DNA of 64,000 nucleotides from JADJRG01 sp964474905 (GCA_964474905.1 CAYYUP010000001.1:248001-312000); one strand, 5' to 3'; positions 24,128 to 33,500 are shown, numbered from the stretch's first letter. Numbers and translations: made by a program. The notes: generated by a model not told the origin, from the letters alone.

Positions 24128-24868
24128 ATGCGAGTAGTGATTTTTGGTGCGACTCAGGGAATGGGACGGGCGGTTGCCCGGATCCTCGCCGAGCGCGGTG
24201 ACCAAGTCTTTGTTCTCGGCATCGAGCCCGAGGAGTTGGCGCGAACGGCCGCCGATCTTCAGGCGCGCTCGCCCGGTCATCTGCCCGTGGGTGTCGCGCT
24301 CTGTGATCTCGCCGATCCTTCGAGCTTTGCCGCGGCCCTGGACGCCGCGCAGGCGGATCTCGGCGATGTCGAGTGCGTCGTCGTGACCGCGGCGATCTTC
24401 GCCACCCAAGAGGCGATGGAGGCCGACATTGATCGCACAGAGTTGCTGCTCCGCCTCGACTTCACCAATACGGTGGTCTTTTGTGAGCACGTGCGTCGGC
24501 GCTTGCTCGCCCGCGGTGGTGGCACGCTCTGTGTCTTCTCGTCGGTCGCGGGCGATCGGGGACGCAAGCCTGTGGTGCTCTACGGCGCCGCCAAGGCCGG
24601 CCTCAGCCACTACCTCGAGGGCATCGACCATCGGCATCATGAGCACGGGTTGCGGGTGATCACAGTAAAACCTGGCTTCGTCAAGACGGGCATGACCGTC
24701 GGACTCAAGCCGCCACCCTTCGCTGGCGAGCCGGTCGCGGTCGCTAAATCCGTGGTCCGGGCGATCGATCGCGGCACGCCGGTAGTCTATGCCCCTGGGA
24801 TCTGGCGGCTGATCATGCTCGTGATCTGCGCTCTGCCGCGATTTGTCATGCGCAAGATCGGCTTTTAG
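24128..24868 (+). CDS. DprE2-like short-chain dehydrogenase/reductase
   Basis: A 246-residue SDR. The cofactor loop is GATQGMG, and the catalytic Ser139 (FSSVAG), Tyr152 and Lys156 (YGAAKAG) are all present. Downstream, VKPGFVKTGMTVGLKPPP and the C-terminal VVYAPGIWRLIMLVICALPRF match the pattern of DprE2, which reduces the keto intermediate made by DprE1 to decaprenylphosphoryl-arabinose and ends with the same hydrophobic, membrane-associating tail. A ribosome site (GGATGGAG) precedes the ATG by about 8 nt. Its place 35 bp after the DprE1-like gene supports the assignment; taken alone, it could only be called an SDR. Confidence 0.85.
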   Translation: MRVVIFGATQGMGRAVARILAERGDQVFVLGIEPEELARTAADLQARSPGHLPVGVALCDLADPSSFAAALDAAQADLGDVECVVVTAAIFATQEAMEADIDRTELLLRLDFTNTVVFCEHVRRRLLARGGGTLCVFSSVAGDRGRKPVVLYGAAKAGLSHYLEGIDHRHHEHGLRVITVKPGFVKTGMTVGLKPPPFAGEPVAVAKSVVRAIDRGTPVVYAPGIWRLIMLVICALPRFVMRKIGF

Positions 24869-24904
24869 CTCGGTACACTGCGCTCGCGGTGACGTCGTGC
24901 TCGG

Positions 24905-25357
24905 CTAAAGCAAGACGCCGCCCTGGCTCATAACTAGCAGCGTCACCGGGCCGTCGTTGACCAGTTCGACGGCCATTGTCGCACCGAATCGACCGCTCTC
25001 GATCGGCAGACCGTGTCCCCGTAGCTCGGTGATGAGTGCTTCGTAGAGGGGTTTTGCCTCGGCAGGATCGGCGGCTTTGTCAAAGCTCGGTCGGCGGCCC
25101 TTCTTGATCGATCCAGCGATCGTGAATTGCGAGATCACGAGGCACGCACCGTCGACCTCGGAGAGGCTCAGATCCATCGGTGTGCGACCGGGGAAGATCC
25201 GGAGGTTGGCGATCTTGCGGGCGGTGATCCGGACGTCCGCAGGCCCGTCTCCGTGTTCCACCCCGACCAGTAGCAGTACGCCCCGACCGATCGCGCCGAT
25301 GACCTCGCCGTCGACCCGGACCTCGGCGCGTTGGACCCGTTGGAGAACGATTTTCAT
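24905..25357 (-). CDS. dtd: D-aminoacyl-tRNA deacylase
   Basis: Removes D-amino acids (and glycine from tRNA-Ala) from mischarged tRNA. The 150-residue protein matches the family throughout: MKIVLQRVQRAEVRVDGE, the SQFTI motif, GRRPSFDKAA and the cis-Pro motif NDGPVT. The ATG at 25357 gives the usual length (about 145); a much longer in-frame upstream extension is not conserved. It is convergent with the SDR gene and divergent from the ceramidase-like gene. Confidence 0.95.
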   Translation of the reverse strand: MKIVLQRVQRAEVRVDGEVIGAIGRGVLLLVGVEHGDGPADVRITARKIANLRIFPGRTPMDLSLSEVDGACLVISQFTIAGSIKKGRRPSFDKAADPAEAKPLYEALITELRGHGLPIESGRFGATMAVELVNDGPVTLLVMSQGGVLL

Positions 25358-25546
25358 CGCCGCCGAGGGTAGCGGGAAATTGGTCTGCAGGCGGGGCCAG
25401 CCGGTGGTTGCAGTCGTGAGGTCATCTGCGACGGACATAGATCGCTTGTTTGGTGCAAGGCTCTTCGCTGTGGCGATCGGCAGGGGCTCGATGGGGCCGT
25501 GGACCCGGCCCTTTGTTCGAGCATTGAAGGCTGATAGGGTCCGCCC

Positions 25547-27649
25547 GTGGAGATGCCACCCCGATCGAGGAGATCGTTGCGGAGCCTGCTCGTGGGCGTC
25601 GCCGGGATCTCGACGCTTGTGCTTGGGGGTTGCGCGACGCTGGATGTGTCTGTCACCCCAGCGGCCCGGCGACGTGCGCCTGGGACCTTGCTCGCCGGCG
25701 CGGCGCGGATCGACATCACTCCGCCACCGGGCCATCCAATGGGCGGCCACTCTTTTGCGGGCACCGAGAGCCGCGGAGCCTGGGGGCGTCTTTACGGTCG
25801 AGCGCTGGTCTTTGTCGATCCTCGGGGGCAGCCGATGGCGCTGGTCGTCGGCGACCTCTGGGCGGTTTCCTCGGGGCTGACCGATGCGGTCGTCGAGCGT
25901 CTCCAGCGGGATCACGGCCTGACAAATTTTGATCGCGGTTCGGTGATCGTCAGCGCCACCCACAGCCATCACAGCCCCGCCGCCTTCGCGGGCAACCGCG
26001 CCCACAACCTCGCGGCGGCCGAGCACCTGAGCTTTGATCGCCAGCTCTTTGATGCGATCGCCAGCGGCCTCGCATCGGCGATCGCCGAGGCCTACCAGCG
26101 CCGTCAGCCGGCGACCCTGCGCCGGGCACGGATCGAGTTGCCCGGTTACTCAAGAAATAGGTCTCTAGGGGCATTTTACGCCGATCCAGAGGCTTCTGCG
26201 TGGATCGAGGGCAGGCCTGCACCGGCGATCTGCCCGGGTCCCGAGGGCATCGATCCTGTCGCCTGTCGGGCCGTGGATCCTTCGCTCTTTGCCCTGCGTA
26301 TCGAGGCCCTGGCCGACAGCCGTCTGATCGGGGCCGCGGTTTTTGTCGCCGTGCACCCGACGGCCATGGAGAACCGCACGCCCGTCTATCACGGGGATAT
26401 CTTTGGGATCACCGCGGCGAGGATCGAGTACGAGCTGGGGGGCGGCGCGGAAGATGGCCCCGTGGTGGCGATCTTTAACGGCGCCGAGGGGGATGTCTCG
26501 CCGGTCTGGCGGGCTCAGGGCTATCGCGATGCGGTGCAGGTTGCCGAGATCCTGGGCGGCGGCATTCGTTCGCTGCTCGCGGCATCGGGCGGCAGTGTCG
26601 CGGTGCCGGCGATCCGCGAGCGCCACGGGCTCTTTAGCCTTGCCGGTCGCGACATCATCGATCCATGGGGGCAGGAGCGGCGCACGGCCTCGCGTGCTTG
26701 GCTCGGCCTGGTCGCCACCGGCGGTGCAGAGGACGGACCGACCGGTGCTCGGGTGCCGCCAGAGGGCTCGCCGCGGCGCCGGCCCCATCGGGACGGTCAC
26801 GGCAGCAAGCGCAAGTTCCTGCCGATCACCAAGGGCATGCTCTCGCCGGAGGTACCGCTTGCGGTCGTGCGGCTCGGTGGCGAGTACCTGGTGACGTTGC
26901 CGGGCGAGGTGACGACGGTGATGGGCGCCCGCATCCGTGAGGCCGTCGCGCGCTCAGCCGGTATCGAAGGTGCGCGGGTGCATCTGATCGGCCTCGCCAA
27001 TACCTACCGCTCCTACTTCACGACCCCAGAGGAGTACGAAGAGCAGCATTACGAGGGCGCATCATCGATCTACGGCAAGGACGCGGGGCAGATCCTCGCC
27101 GGCGATCTAGCCTGCCTCGCGGCGCCGGTGGGTCGCTGTGACGGTCGTCTTGCCGGGGCCCAGATCCGCTACCGGCCGGGCCCCGAGCATCGCGATAACC
27201 TGGTCGATCGTTCACGTTCTCGCCGGTGGTTTAAGTCCGGCGAGGCGCGGGTGGCCGAGATGTTCCGGCGTCCAGATGTGAGTCCGATGATCCTCAAGTT
27301 TGCGACCCCGGTGGCCGCTGCTGGGGCCGTGGGCGACACCCTGTGGCCGCGTATTGAGGTCGAAATCGCCAAAGATGGCGCCTGGTTACTCTGGGTAGGT
27401 CCGCGTGGGCCCGAGACCGATCGTCTGCATCGATTTGTCACCCATCTGACTTCGGACGAGGGCGACCATTGGCGTTGGCAGGCTCGCTGGATCGATCCGC
27501 CAAAGATCTTATCTGGCCTTCGGGTCAGGATTCGAGTGGAGCTTGACGGCGTTGAGATCGGCTGCTCGCCGATTATGCCGCGGGCTCTCGCAGTGGATCC
27601 TTCGACGCCGATCGAACTCGAATTTGGCGCTTGCGTACCGCCTCCTTGA
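25547..27649 (+). CDS. neutral ceramidase-like lipoprotein
   Basis: A 700-residue exported protein with signal and lipobox LVLGGCAT, so it should be membrane anchored. It matches the neutral/alkaline ceramidase family, which hydrolyses the amide bond of ceramides: AARIDITPPPGHPMGG, zinc-ligand SATHSHHSP, VHPTAMENRT, the NGAEGDVSP nucleophile Ser loop, LPGEVTTVMG and NTYRSYFTTPEEYEEQHYEG with the catalytic-site Tyr. A C-terminal Ig-like beta domain follows (from about 600). All catalytic elements seen in the family are present, so activity is likely. It stands alone between dtd and the convergent P450 gene. Substrate may be its own sphingolipids or prey lipids, which is speculation. Confidence 0.88.
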   Translation: MEMPPRSRRSLRSLLVGVAGISTLVLGGCATLDVSVTPAARRRAPGTLLAGAARIDITPPPGHPMGGHSFAGTESRGAWGRLYGRALVFVDPRGQPMALVVGDLWAVSSGLTDAVVERLQRDHGLTNFDRGSVIVSATHSHHSPAAFAGNRAHNLAAAEHLSFDRQLFDAIASGLASAIAEAYQRRQPATLRRARIELPGYSRNRSLGAFYADPEASAWIEGRPAPAICPGPEGIDPVACRAVDPSLFALRIEALADSRLIGAAVFVAVHPTAMENRTPVYHGDIFGITAARIEYELGGGAEDGPVVAIFNGAEGDVSPVWRAQGYRDAVQVAEILGGGIRSLLAASGGSVAVPAIRERHGLFSLAGRDIIDPWGQERRTASRAWLGLVATGGAEDGPTGARVPPEGSPRRRPHRDGHGSKRKFLPITKGMLSPEVPLAVVRLGGEYLVTLPGEVTTVMGARIREAVARSAGIEGARVHLIGLANTYRSYFTTPEEYEEQHYEGASSIYGKDAGQILAGDLACLAAPVGRCDGRLAGAQIRYRPGPEHRDNLVDRSRSRRWFKSGEARVAEMFRRPDVSPMILKFATPVAAAGAVGDTLWPRIEVEIAKDGAWLLWVGPRGPETDRLHRFVTHLTSDEGDHWRWQARWIDPPKILSGLRVRIRVELDGVEIGCSPIMPRALAVDPSTPIELEFGACVPPP

Positions 27650-27694
27650 TCGCGCGTCGATCTCGGTCTGTTCCGAAGTGCGGCGTGATGGTGT

Positions 27695-29044
27695 TCAGCG
27701 CATGCGCAGGTGCAGGCGGATCGGCGTACGCGGGGCGATCGGTGCCTGGAAGCGGTGGCGCTCGTCGCTGTTACCCGGCAGGGCTTTGATCTCGTAGCGT
27801 TGGATCAGGAGGGCGATGATGATCTTCGCCTCGAGGAGCGAGAAGTGCTGGCCGACACAACTTCGCGGGCCGGTGATAAAGGGCAGCCAGCGGTAGCCGA
27901 CGCCTTGTCCAGAGAGGAAGCGCTGGGGGTCAAAACGGGTCGGGTCAGGCCAGTTGCGGGGGTCTAGGTGCACCGCCTGCATGTGCACCATGATGCGGGT
28001 GCCGGCGCTCAGGTTGTGCTCGCCGGCGACGTCGTCGTTGTCGACTAGGCGAGTGACCACTGGGACGATGTTGTAGAGGCGCAGCGCCTCCTTGAGGCAG
28101 GCCTGGGCGTAGGTCAGCTGCTTGAGTCCGGCGTAGTCGGGGAGGGTTGCGCCGGGCAGGATCGAGTCGGCTTCGGCGCGCACAAAAGCGAGCAACTCGG
28201 GCCGCTGGGAGAGGGCGTGCAGGGTCCAGGTGAGGGTTGCGCTCGACGTATCGTGGCCGGCGAAGAGCATGGTCTTGAGTTCGTCGCAGAGCAGATCGTC
28301 GAGGGCATTTGAGGGCGGTAGATCGGCGGTGCCATCGAGCAACATGTCGAGCATGTCGCGGGTCTCTGGAGCGGGTCCATTGCGGCGGCGGTCGCTGATC
28401 TTGCCCAGGAGAAAGGCGTTTAGCTGCTCCAGACTCCGCCGGTAGCGGCGACGGGCGGGGGAGGGGATTCGGGCGCGGTAGGGGTGCCAGACCCGCTTGT
28501 TGCACTCGACGACGATCGGCTCGTAGAGGCGCGGCAGGATTTCGTCGCTCTCGTCCGCGTGCATGCCTAGGGTCGCCTCGGCGATCACCTCGAGGGTGAC
28601 GATGCGGAATGCCTCGCCGACATCGACCGGCTCGCCCGAGACAGCGGCAGCGTCCCAGCGCACGAAGAGGCGATCGACCGCGCGTTGGGTGATCGCCGGT
28701 ACGTCGCGCAGAGCGTCGATGCGAAATGCTTTGGCGAGCATCGCTCGGTGTCGCCGCCAGAGTTCGCCGTCGCTCGAGAGCAGACCGGCGCCGAGAACAT
28801 CGCGGAACACCCCGATCGACGAGGGGTCCTTGAGGTAGTTGCGCGGGTTTCCGACGAGGATGTGGCGGATCATTGCCAGATCCTTGGTCACCACCCAGTC
28901 GGCGCCGGGAAGCCGGAAGCGTACGACGTCGCCGTGATCACGGAGCCACGCCTGGGTGACGTCCCAGGGGGAGCCGAGCATCAGCGCCGACATATGACCG
29001 ACTAGGGGTAGCGGGCGGGGGACCTGTGGGATCGCAGCGGTCAT
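27695..29044 (-). CDS. cytochrome P450
   Basis: A 449-residue haem-thiolate monooxygenase. The I-helix has AGHDTSS, the K-helix has KEALR (ExxR), and the haem loop is FITGPRSCVG with the axial Cys396. The N-terminus has the Pro-rich VPRPLPLVGH hinge but no membrane anchor, so it is probably soluble. The ATG at 29044 is used; a TTG 13 codons upstream is less likely. The sequence resembles the CYP4/CYP102-like (class E) fold. No ferredoxin or reductase gene is nearby, so it depends on partners elsewhere. It faces the ceramidase-like gene tail to tail and lies 203 bp after the UbiA gene on the same strand; substrate unknown. Confidence 0.93.
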   Translation of the reverse strand: MTAAIPQVPRPLPLVGHMSALMLGSPWDVTQAWLRDHGDVVRFRLPGADWVVTKDLAMIRHILVGNPRNYLKDPSSIGVFRDVLGAGLLSSDGELWRRHRAMLAKAFRIDALRDVPAITQRAVDRLFVRWDAAAVSGEPVDVGEAFRIVTLEVIAEATLGMHADESDEILPRLYEPIVVECNKRVWHPYRARIPSPARRRYRRSLEQLNAFLLGKISDRRRNGPAPETRDMLDMLLDGTADLPPSNALDDLLCDELKTMLFAGHDTSSATLTWTLHALSQRPELLAFVRAEADSILPGATLPDYAGLKQLTYAQACLKEALRLYNIVPVVTRLVDNDDVAGEHNLSAGTRIMVHMQAVHLDPRNWPDPTRFDPQRFLSGQGVGYRWLPFITGPRSCVGQHFSLLEAKIIIALLIQRYEIKALPGNSDERHRFQAPIAPRTPIRLHLRMR

Positions 29045-29247
29045 CGCGACGAGGAGTGTCGAGGGCCCTGCGGGCTCAAGCAAGCCCGGGCCACGCGAGC
29101 TGTGACCCAGATCCGTGAGCCAAACCTGTGAGCTGAGTCGATCGGCGACAAGGGATGCCGAAAGCGAACCATGAATCCGGCAACTACCGCGACAGATCAG
29201 GGCTCTGCCAAGAGAGCGAACAGCCCAAGAAAGATCAGGCGCGCGGC
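29045..29247. other. 203-bp gap between UbiA and P450 genes
   Basis: I see no supported gene, RNA or convincing terminator here. It may hold the P450 promoter on the minus strand. Confidence 0.4.
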
Positions 29248-30117
29248 TCAGATCCAGCTGTAGAGGATCGCCGTGGAGACGATCACGCCGATCACGAAAT
29301 TGGCCATAAAGAGCGGGTCGCGGAGCATCTCTTCGGTGGGGCTCTCGGCGTCGCTGCTGTGGGTTGTGATCTGGATAAAGCGGCCGATGCCGATGACCAA
29401 AAAGATCGTCGTGTAGACCATCTTGTGGGTGCCGAAGAGTTCGGCTGTGTGGTCGCTTAGGGTGTAGGCGGCGTAGACCCCGGTCGTGACGACCGCCAGC
29501 GTGTAGAGGATCACCCGGAGCGCCCCCGGGCTGTACTTGGCGAGGGCTGCCCGCTGCTTGCTCGAGTTATCGCTGCCGAGTTCGTGGGCGCGCTTGCCAA
29601 AGCCCAAGAAGAGCGCGAGCAGGCCAGTGCAGGCGAGTAGCCATGGGCTCGGTGGCAGCTGCAGGGCAAAGGCGCCGGCGAGCACACGGAGGATGAAACC
29701 GGCCGCGATCGAGGCGACGTCGAGGTAGGGGACGTTCTTGATCTTGAACGAGTAGGCGATGTTTTGCGCGAAGTAGATCCCGAGGACGAGCGCGTAGAGG
29801 GGCTCTAGCCAGTATCCAAGGCCGAGCACGAGCGGCACGGTGACGGCCGCGAAGGCGCGGGCGACCTTCGCGGAGAGTCGCCCTGAGGGCAGCGGACGGT
29901 GCTGCTTTTTGGGGTGGGCGCGGTCCTTCTCGATGTCGACGATGTCGTTGAGAATGTAGACGCAACCAGAGACCAGCGAGAAGAGGGCGATGGCGCCGGC
30001 GGTCGTCAGAAGGCTCGTCGGATCGGTGAGCCGTTGGCCGAAGATAAGCGGCACCGCGACGAAGATGTTCTTGATCCACTGCCGTGGCCGCAGGGTCTGG
30101 ACGAGCGGGAGGAGCAC
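29248..30117 (-). CDS. UbiA-family prenyltransferase, decaprenyl-phosphate phosphoribosyltransferase-like
   Basis: A 289-residue polytopic membrane protein with about nine hydrophobic segments. The first conserved motif is N57-D-x-x-D-x-x-x-D65 (NDIVDIEKD) followed by RAHPKKQHRPLPSGR; the N-terminus is LRPRQWIKN. This pattern is that of the enzyme (Rv3806c in mycobacteria) that transfers 5-phosphoribose from PRPP to polyprenyl phosphate, rather than of quinone or haem prenyltransferases. It also has GKRAHEL, as in that group. A GTG at 30117 is the start. It is divergent from murJ (117 bp) and 5 kb from the DprE1/DprE2-like pair, supporting a role in polyprenyl-phosphate pentose synthesis. Confidence 0.86.
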   Translation of the reverse strand: MLLPLVQTLRPRQWIKNIFVAVPLIFGQRLTDPTSLLTTAGAIALFSLVSGCVYILNDIVDIEKDRAHPKKQHRPLPSGRLSAKVARAFAAVTVPLVLGLGYWLEPLYALVLGIYFAQNIAYSFKIKNVPYLDVASIAAGFILRVLAGAFALQLPPSPWLLACTGLLALFLGFGKRAHELGSDNSSKQRAALAKYSPGALRVILYTLAVVTTGVYAAYTLSDHTAELFGTHKMVYTTIFLVIGIGRFIQITTHSSDAESPTEEMLRDPLFMANFVIGVIVSTAILYSWI

Positions 30118-30234
30118 GGGGCGCAGAGACTACCGCATCCGCCTGCGGGCAGGTGGGCGCGATTTGTGGGCTCGCGGGCTGTTGCCGCCTAGGGGCCATC
30201 TCGACCATACTCCGAGGCCCGTGGAAGCCCCGCA

Positions 30235-31866
30235 GTGGTTCAGGCGTTGGCGGGTGGAGACCCCGTGCCCGAGACCCTGCGTTCTTCTGGATCCGTCAGC
30301 GTTGCCGTCGCGATCTCGCGGGTCTTGGGGCTCGTGCGCATGTCCCTTTTCTCGCGACTCCTGGGCGCGGGCGCCCTCGCTGACAGCTACTCGATCGCCT
30401 TTCGGATCCCCAACCTGCTTCGCGACCTCTTTGCCGAAGGAGCCCTCTCGAGCGCGTTTGTGCCGACCTTCACAGCGGCTCTGGTCAACGAAGACAAGGA
30501 CGCGGCCTTTCGCCTCGGCAACCTGGTCTTCTCGGGTCTGCTGATCATCACCGGCCTGCTCAGCACCTTGGGGATTGTCTTTGCCGAGCAGGTGGTCATG
30601 ACGATCACCGACGGCTGGAGCCCCGCGAAGATCGCCCGAACCGCCGAGTTGACCCGGGTGATGATGCCGATCCTCTGCCTCGTCAGCCTGGGCGCGGTGT
30701 GGATGGGCATGTTGAACGCCCACAGGCGATATCGACGGCCCGCTTTTGCTCCGGCGATCTTCAACATCGTCAGCATTCTCGTCGGTCTTGGCCTCTGGAT
30801 TTCGGGGGTCGAGGGCGGTCAGGCTGTGCTCGTCTGGAGCGTCGGCACGCTCGTCGCGGGCATCGCTCAGACGCTTTACCAACTGCCGGAGTTGATGCGC
30901 CTAGGCTATCGCCCGCGCCTGCGAATTCGCGGCCTGTTCCGGGACCCTGGGGTTCGTCGAATCGTACGCCTGATGCTGCCGGCGCTGGTCGGCGTCGCTG
31001 CGGTGCAACTCAACGTCTTTATCAATACGCGTTTCGCGGCGAGTTTGGGCGATGGCCCTGTCGCCCAGATCGAATACGCGTTCCGGGTTTTCTTTCTGCC
31101 GATCGGGGTCTTTGGTGTTGCCCTCGCGACAGTGACGACGACCCGCGTCTCTGAGGATGCAGCCCGCGGTGATCTCGAGGCGCTAACGAAGCGGGCGGGG
31201 GAGGGCATCAGCGCTGTTTGGTTGCTGAGTTCGGCGAGTGCAGTCGGCCTCTTTTTACTCGCGGAGCCGGTGATTCGCCTGCTCTACGAGGGCGGCCGAT
31301 TCACCCCGGCAGACAGCGCGATGGTCGCTCAAATCCTCCAGGCCTACATGATCGGGCTTGTGCCCTACAGCATGGTGAAGGTGGTCGCGCCGACCTTTTA
31401 TTCGCTCGATCGACCGCGGCTTCCCTTGCTCGCCTCGGTCACGGCGGTCGCGGTTAATCTCATCTTCAATGCGCTCACCTACCGCAGCCTCGGCGCTCCG
31501 GGCCTGGCCCTCGGCACCTCCCTCGGGGCGCTGGCAAATATCGCGATCCTGAGGGTCGCGTTGGCTCGGGTTGTGGGTGCCCCGAACGCAGAGGGTCGCT
31601 CGCGTCAGCTCTTTCATCTAGTGCTTGCGAATGCGGTGATGGGAGGGGCGATTGTCCTGGCTTGGTGGCCGGTCTCGCTTGGCTTGCAGTGGGCGCGAGA
31701 GCACACTACAGGCATCGAGGGCGGCCTCTTGGCCGTCGCACTGCTGGTCATCATCTTCGGTGGTTTTGTCCTCTACACCGCGATTCTTCGGCGCTTTGGC
31801 TTCCCCGGTGCGGACCTGCTCGCGCAGCTTCCGAGCAAGCTCATCCGGCGTCTTCGACGGACTTGA
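30235..31866 (+). CDS. murJ: lipid II flippase MurJ
   Basis: Flips the peptidoglycan precursor lipid II across the inner membrane. The 543-residue protein has about 14 hydrophobic segments and the MurJ signature near the N-terminus: SRVLGLVRMSLFSRLLGAG and FRIPNLLRDLFAEGALSSAF. The start is uncertain by a few codons (GTG 30235; GTG 30265 is possible). It is divergent from the UbiA gene and alone on its strand before the VWA lipoprotein. An O-antigen-like flippase is the alternative, but the signature is specific. Confidence 0.93.
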   Translation: MVQALAGGDPVPETLRSSGSVSVAVAISRVLGLVRMSLFSRLLGAGALADSYSIAFRIPNLLRDLFAEGALSSAFVPTFTAALVNEDKDAAFRLGNLVFSGLLIITGLLSTLGIVFAEQVVMTITDGWSPAKIARTAELTRVMMPILCLVSLGAVWMGMLNAHRRYRRPAFAPAIFNIVSILVGLGLWISGVEGGQAVLVWSVGTLVAGIAQTLYQLPELMRLGYRPRLRIRGLFRDPGVRRIVRLMLPALVGVAAVQLNVFINTRFAASLGDGPVAQIEYAFRVFFLPIGVFGVALATVTTTRVSEDAARGDLEALTKRAGEGISAVWLLSSASAVGLFLLAEPVIRLLYEGGRFTPADSAMVAQILQAYMIGLVPYSMVKVVAPTFYSLDRPRLPLLASVTAVAVNLIFNALTYRSLGAPGLALGTSLGALANIAILRVALARVVGAPNAEGRSRQLFHLVLANAVMGGAIVLAWWPVSLGLQWAREHTTGIEGGLLAVALLVIIFGGFVLYTAILRRFGFPGADLLAQLPSKLIRRLRRT

Positions 31867-32018
31867 GCGGAGGCGCGAGGCGTCATTCGGAGACCGGCCA
31901 ATGGGGTCGCGCGTATCTGCTAGCGCTATGTCAGCGAATGGTGAGCTGCAACATTCGGCGTGGACAGCAATGCAGATCGGGTACCATTGTGTGCGTCCTT
32001 TTAGGAGTAATGAGACCG

Positions 32019-33500
32019 ATGTACCGCCGCGTTAGCACACTTTTAGCCCTCTCTTTGGTTGTCGCTTGTAATGGAGACGACACCGCCAATTCTGACAGTA
32101 ATTCCACGGCCATGACCATCACGGTGACCGCCTCGGCGACCGACACGACGACGATGAGCGGCACTGCCAGCGAGTCCGGCACGGAGTCCGACTCGACCGG
32201 TAGCGGTTCGATGAGCAACAGCAATAGCGGCACGGCGACCGACACGGCGACCGATACGGCGACCGATACGGCGACCGATACGGCGACCGACAGCGATACC
32301 AACGGCGAGACCGACACCGAAGGGCCGCTTTGCGGTAACGGCATCGTCGACGCCGACGAAATCTGTGACGACGGTGTCAACGACGGTGGTTACGGCTCTT
32401 GCTCTGGGGATTGTCAGGAGAAGGGCCCGCATTGCGGCGACGGTATCCTCGACGATGGCGCAGAGCTCTGTGATGACGGCAACATGATGGACGGCGACCT
32501 CTGCGACAACGATTGCGGTGCTAGCCAGTGTGCCGAGATCAAGGTGCTGCTCGAGCCCTTGACCCCCAACATCGTCATGGTGCTCGACAAGTCCGGGTCG
32601 ATGATCGTCAACAGCTGGGATCACGACGAGGACGCGAATACCCCCGAGATCACCCGTTGGGCCAGCGTCTACGGCGTTGTTGACGAAATCCTCTCCAACT
32701 TCCAGGACAAGCTCAACTTCGGCGTCAGCCTCTTCCCCTCGAAGAACGCGACCCAGACCTACAACTCGATGGCCTGCGTGGTCGAGGCGGCGCCCGAGGT
32801 AGCGGTTGCCGAGAGCAACAAAAATGCGATCCTCGCGGCCATTCCCGCGGCGATGTCCCAGTCGATCTTCGGCGGCACGCCGGCCTCCTCGGGCATGGCG
32901 ACTGCGATCACCCACCTCAAGACGCTCGATGCAAAGTTCCCGCGGGCGGTGCTCCTGGTCACCGATGGCGCGGCCAACTGCGATCCCGGTGCCAACAACA
33001 ATTCGGAGCGCTTCGAGATCTACGACCAGGGCTTGCACACCGCGGTCCAGAGCGCCTGGAACGACGATCAAATCCCGACCTACGTCGTCGGTATCGACAT
33101 CTCCAAGCAGAATACGGGCAACAAGCAGGACGGCAACCCGAACAACATCGTGCCCTACGACAAGCTCAACGAGCTGGCGGTCGACGGCGGTAAGCCGCAG
33201 GCGGGGGTCGACAAGTTCTACGCCACCAAGAACCAGAACGACCTCCAAGCGGCGCTTGATCAGATCGCCGAGGACGCGCTCTCGTGCATCGTTGTGCTCG
33301 ACGATCCGCCGGTCTTCCCACAAAACACCAAGGTCAAGATCGAGGGCCAGTTGGTGCCGCCGGTGATGGACTGCTCGATGGAAGACGGTTGGGTCTACAC
33401 CGACGATATGTACAGCGGCATCGAGCTCTGCGGGACTTGGTGCGATACCCTCAAGACGAAGGGCGAGATCGACGTCGAGTACTTCTGCAAGCCCGGGTGA
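32019..33500 (+). CDS. VWA-domain lipoprotein with Thr/Asp repeats
   Basis: A 493-residue lipoprotein. The signal ends LVVACNG (lipobox). Next comes a Ser/Thr/Asp linker with tandem DTAT units, two Cys modules (CGNGIVDADEICDDG and CGDGILDDGAELCDDG) typical of myxobacterial surface proteins, then a von Willebrand A domain (about 180-420) with an intact metal site (DKSGS, GGTPASSG, VTDGAANCD), and a Cys-containing C-terminus. I use ATG 32019, which has AGGAG 11 nt upstream; ATG 32010 is too close to it. VWA domains bind proteins in an Mg-dependent manner, so adhesion or assembly of a surface structure is likely. It is alone and ends at a good terminator. Confidence 0.88.
   Translation: MYRRVSTLLALSLVVACNGDDTANSDSNSTAMTITVTASATDTTTMSGTASESGTESDSTGSGSMSNSNSGTATDTATDTATDTATDTATDSDTNGETDTEGPLCGNGIVDADEICDDGVNDGGYGSCSGDCQEKGPHCGDGILDDGAELCDDGNMMDGDLCDNDCGASQCAEIKVLLEPLTPNIVMVLDKSGSMIVNSWDHDEDANTPEITRWASVYGVVDEILSNFQDKLNFGVSLFPSKNATQTYNSMACVVEAAPEVAVAESNKNAILAAIPAAMSQSIFGGTPASSGMATAITHLKTLDAKFPRAVLLVTDGAANCDPGANNNSERFEIYDQGLHTAVQSAWNDDQIPTYVVGIDISKQNTGNKQDGNPNNIVPYDKLNELAVDGGKPQAGVDKFYATKNQNDLQAALDQIAEDALSCIVVLDDPPVFPQNTKVKIEGQLVPPVMDCSMEDGWVYTDDMYSGIELCGTWCDTLKTKGEIDVEYFCKPG
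32232..32291 (+). repeat. five 12-bp coding tandem repeats
   Basis: Five units of acggcgaccga(t/c) in a row, each encoding a four-residue Thr/Ala/Asp repeat (DTAT) in the linker of the VWA lipoprotein. Unit length is a multiple of three, so changes in copy number would keep the frame. Confidence 0.9.

Noticed and set aside
32232..32291. Possible CRISPR or minisatellite array
   Set aside because: Only 12-bp units without spacers, lying inside a reading frame as a DTAT repeat; not CRISPR.
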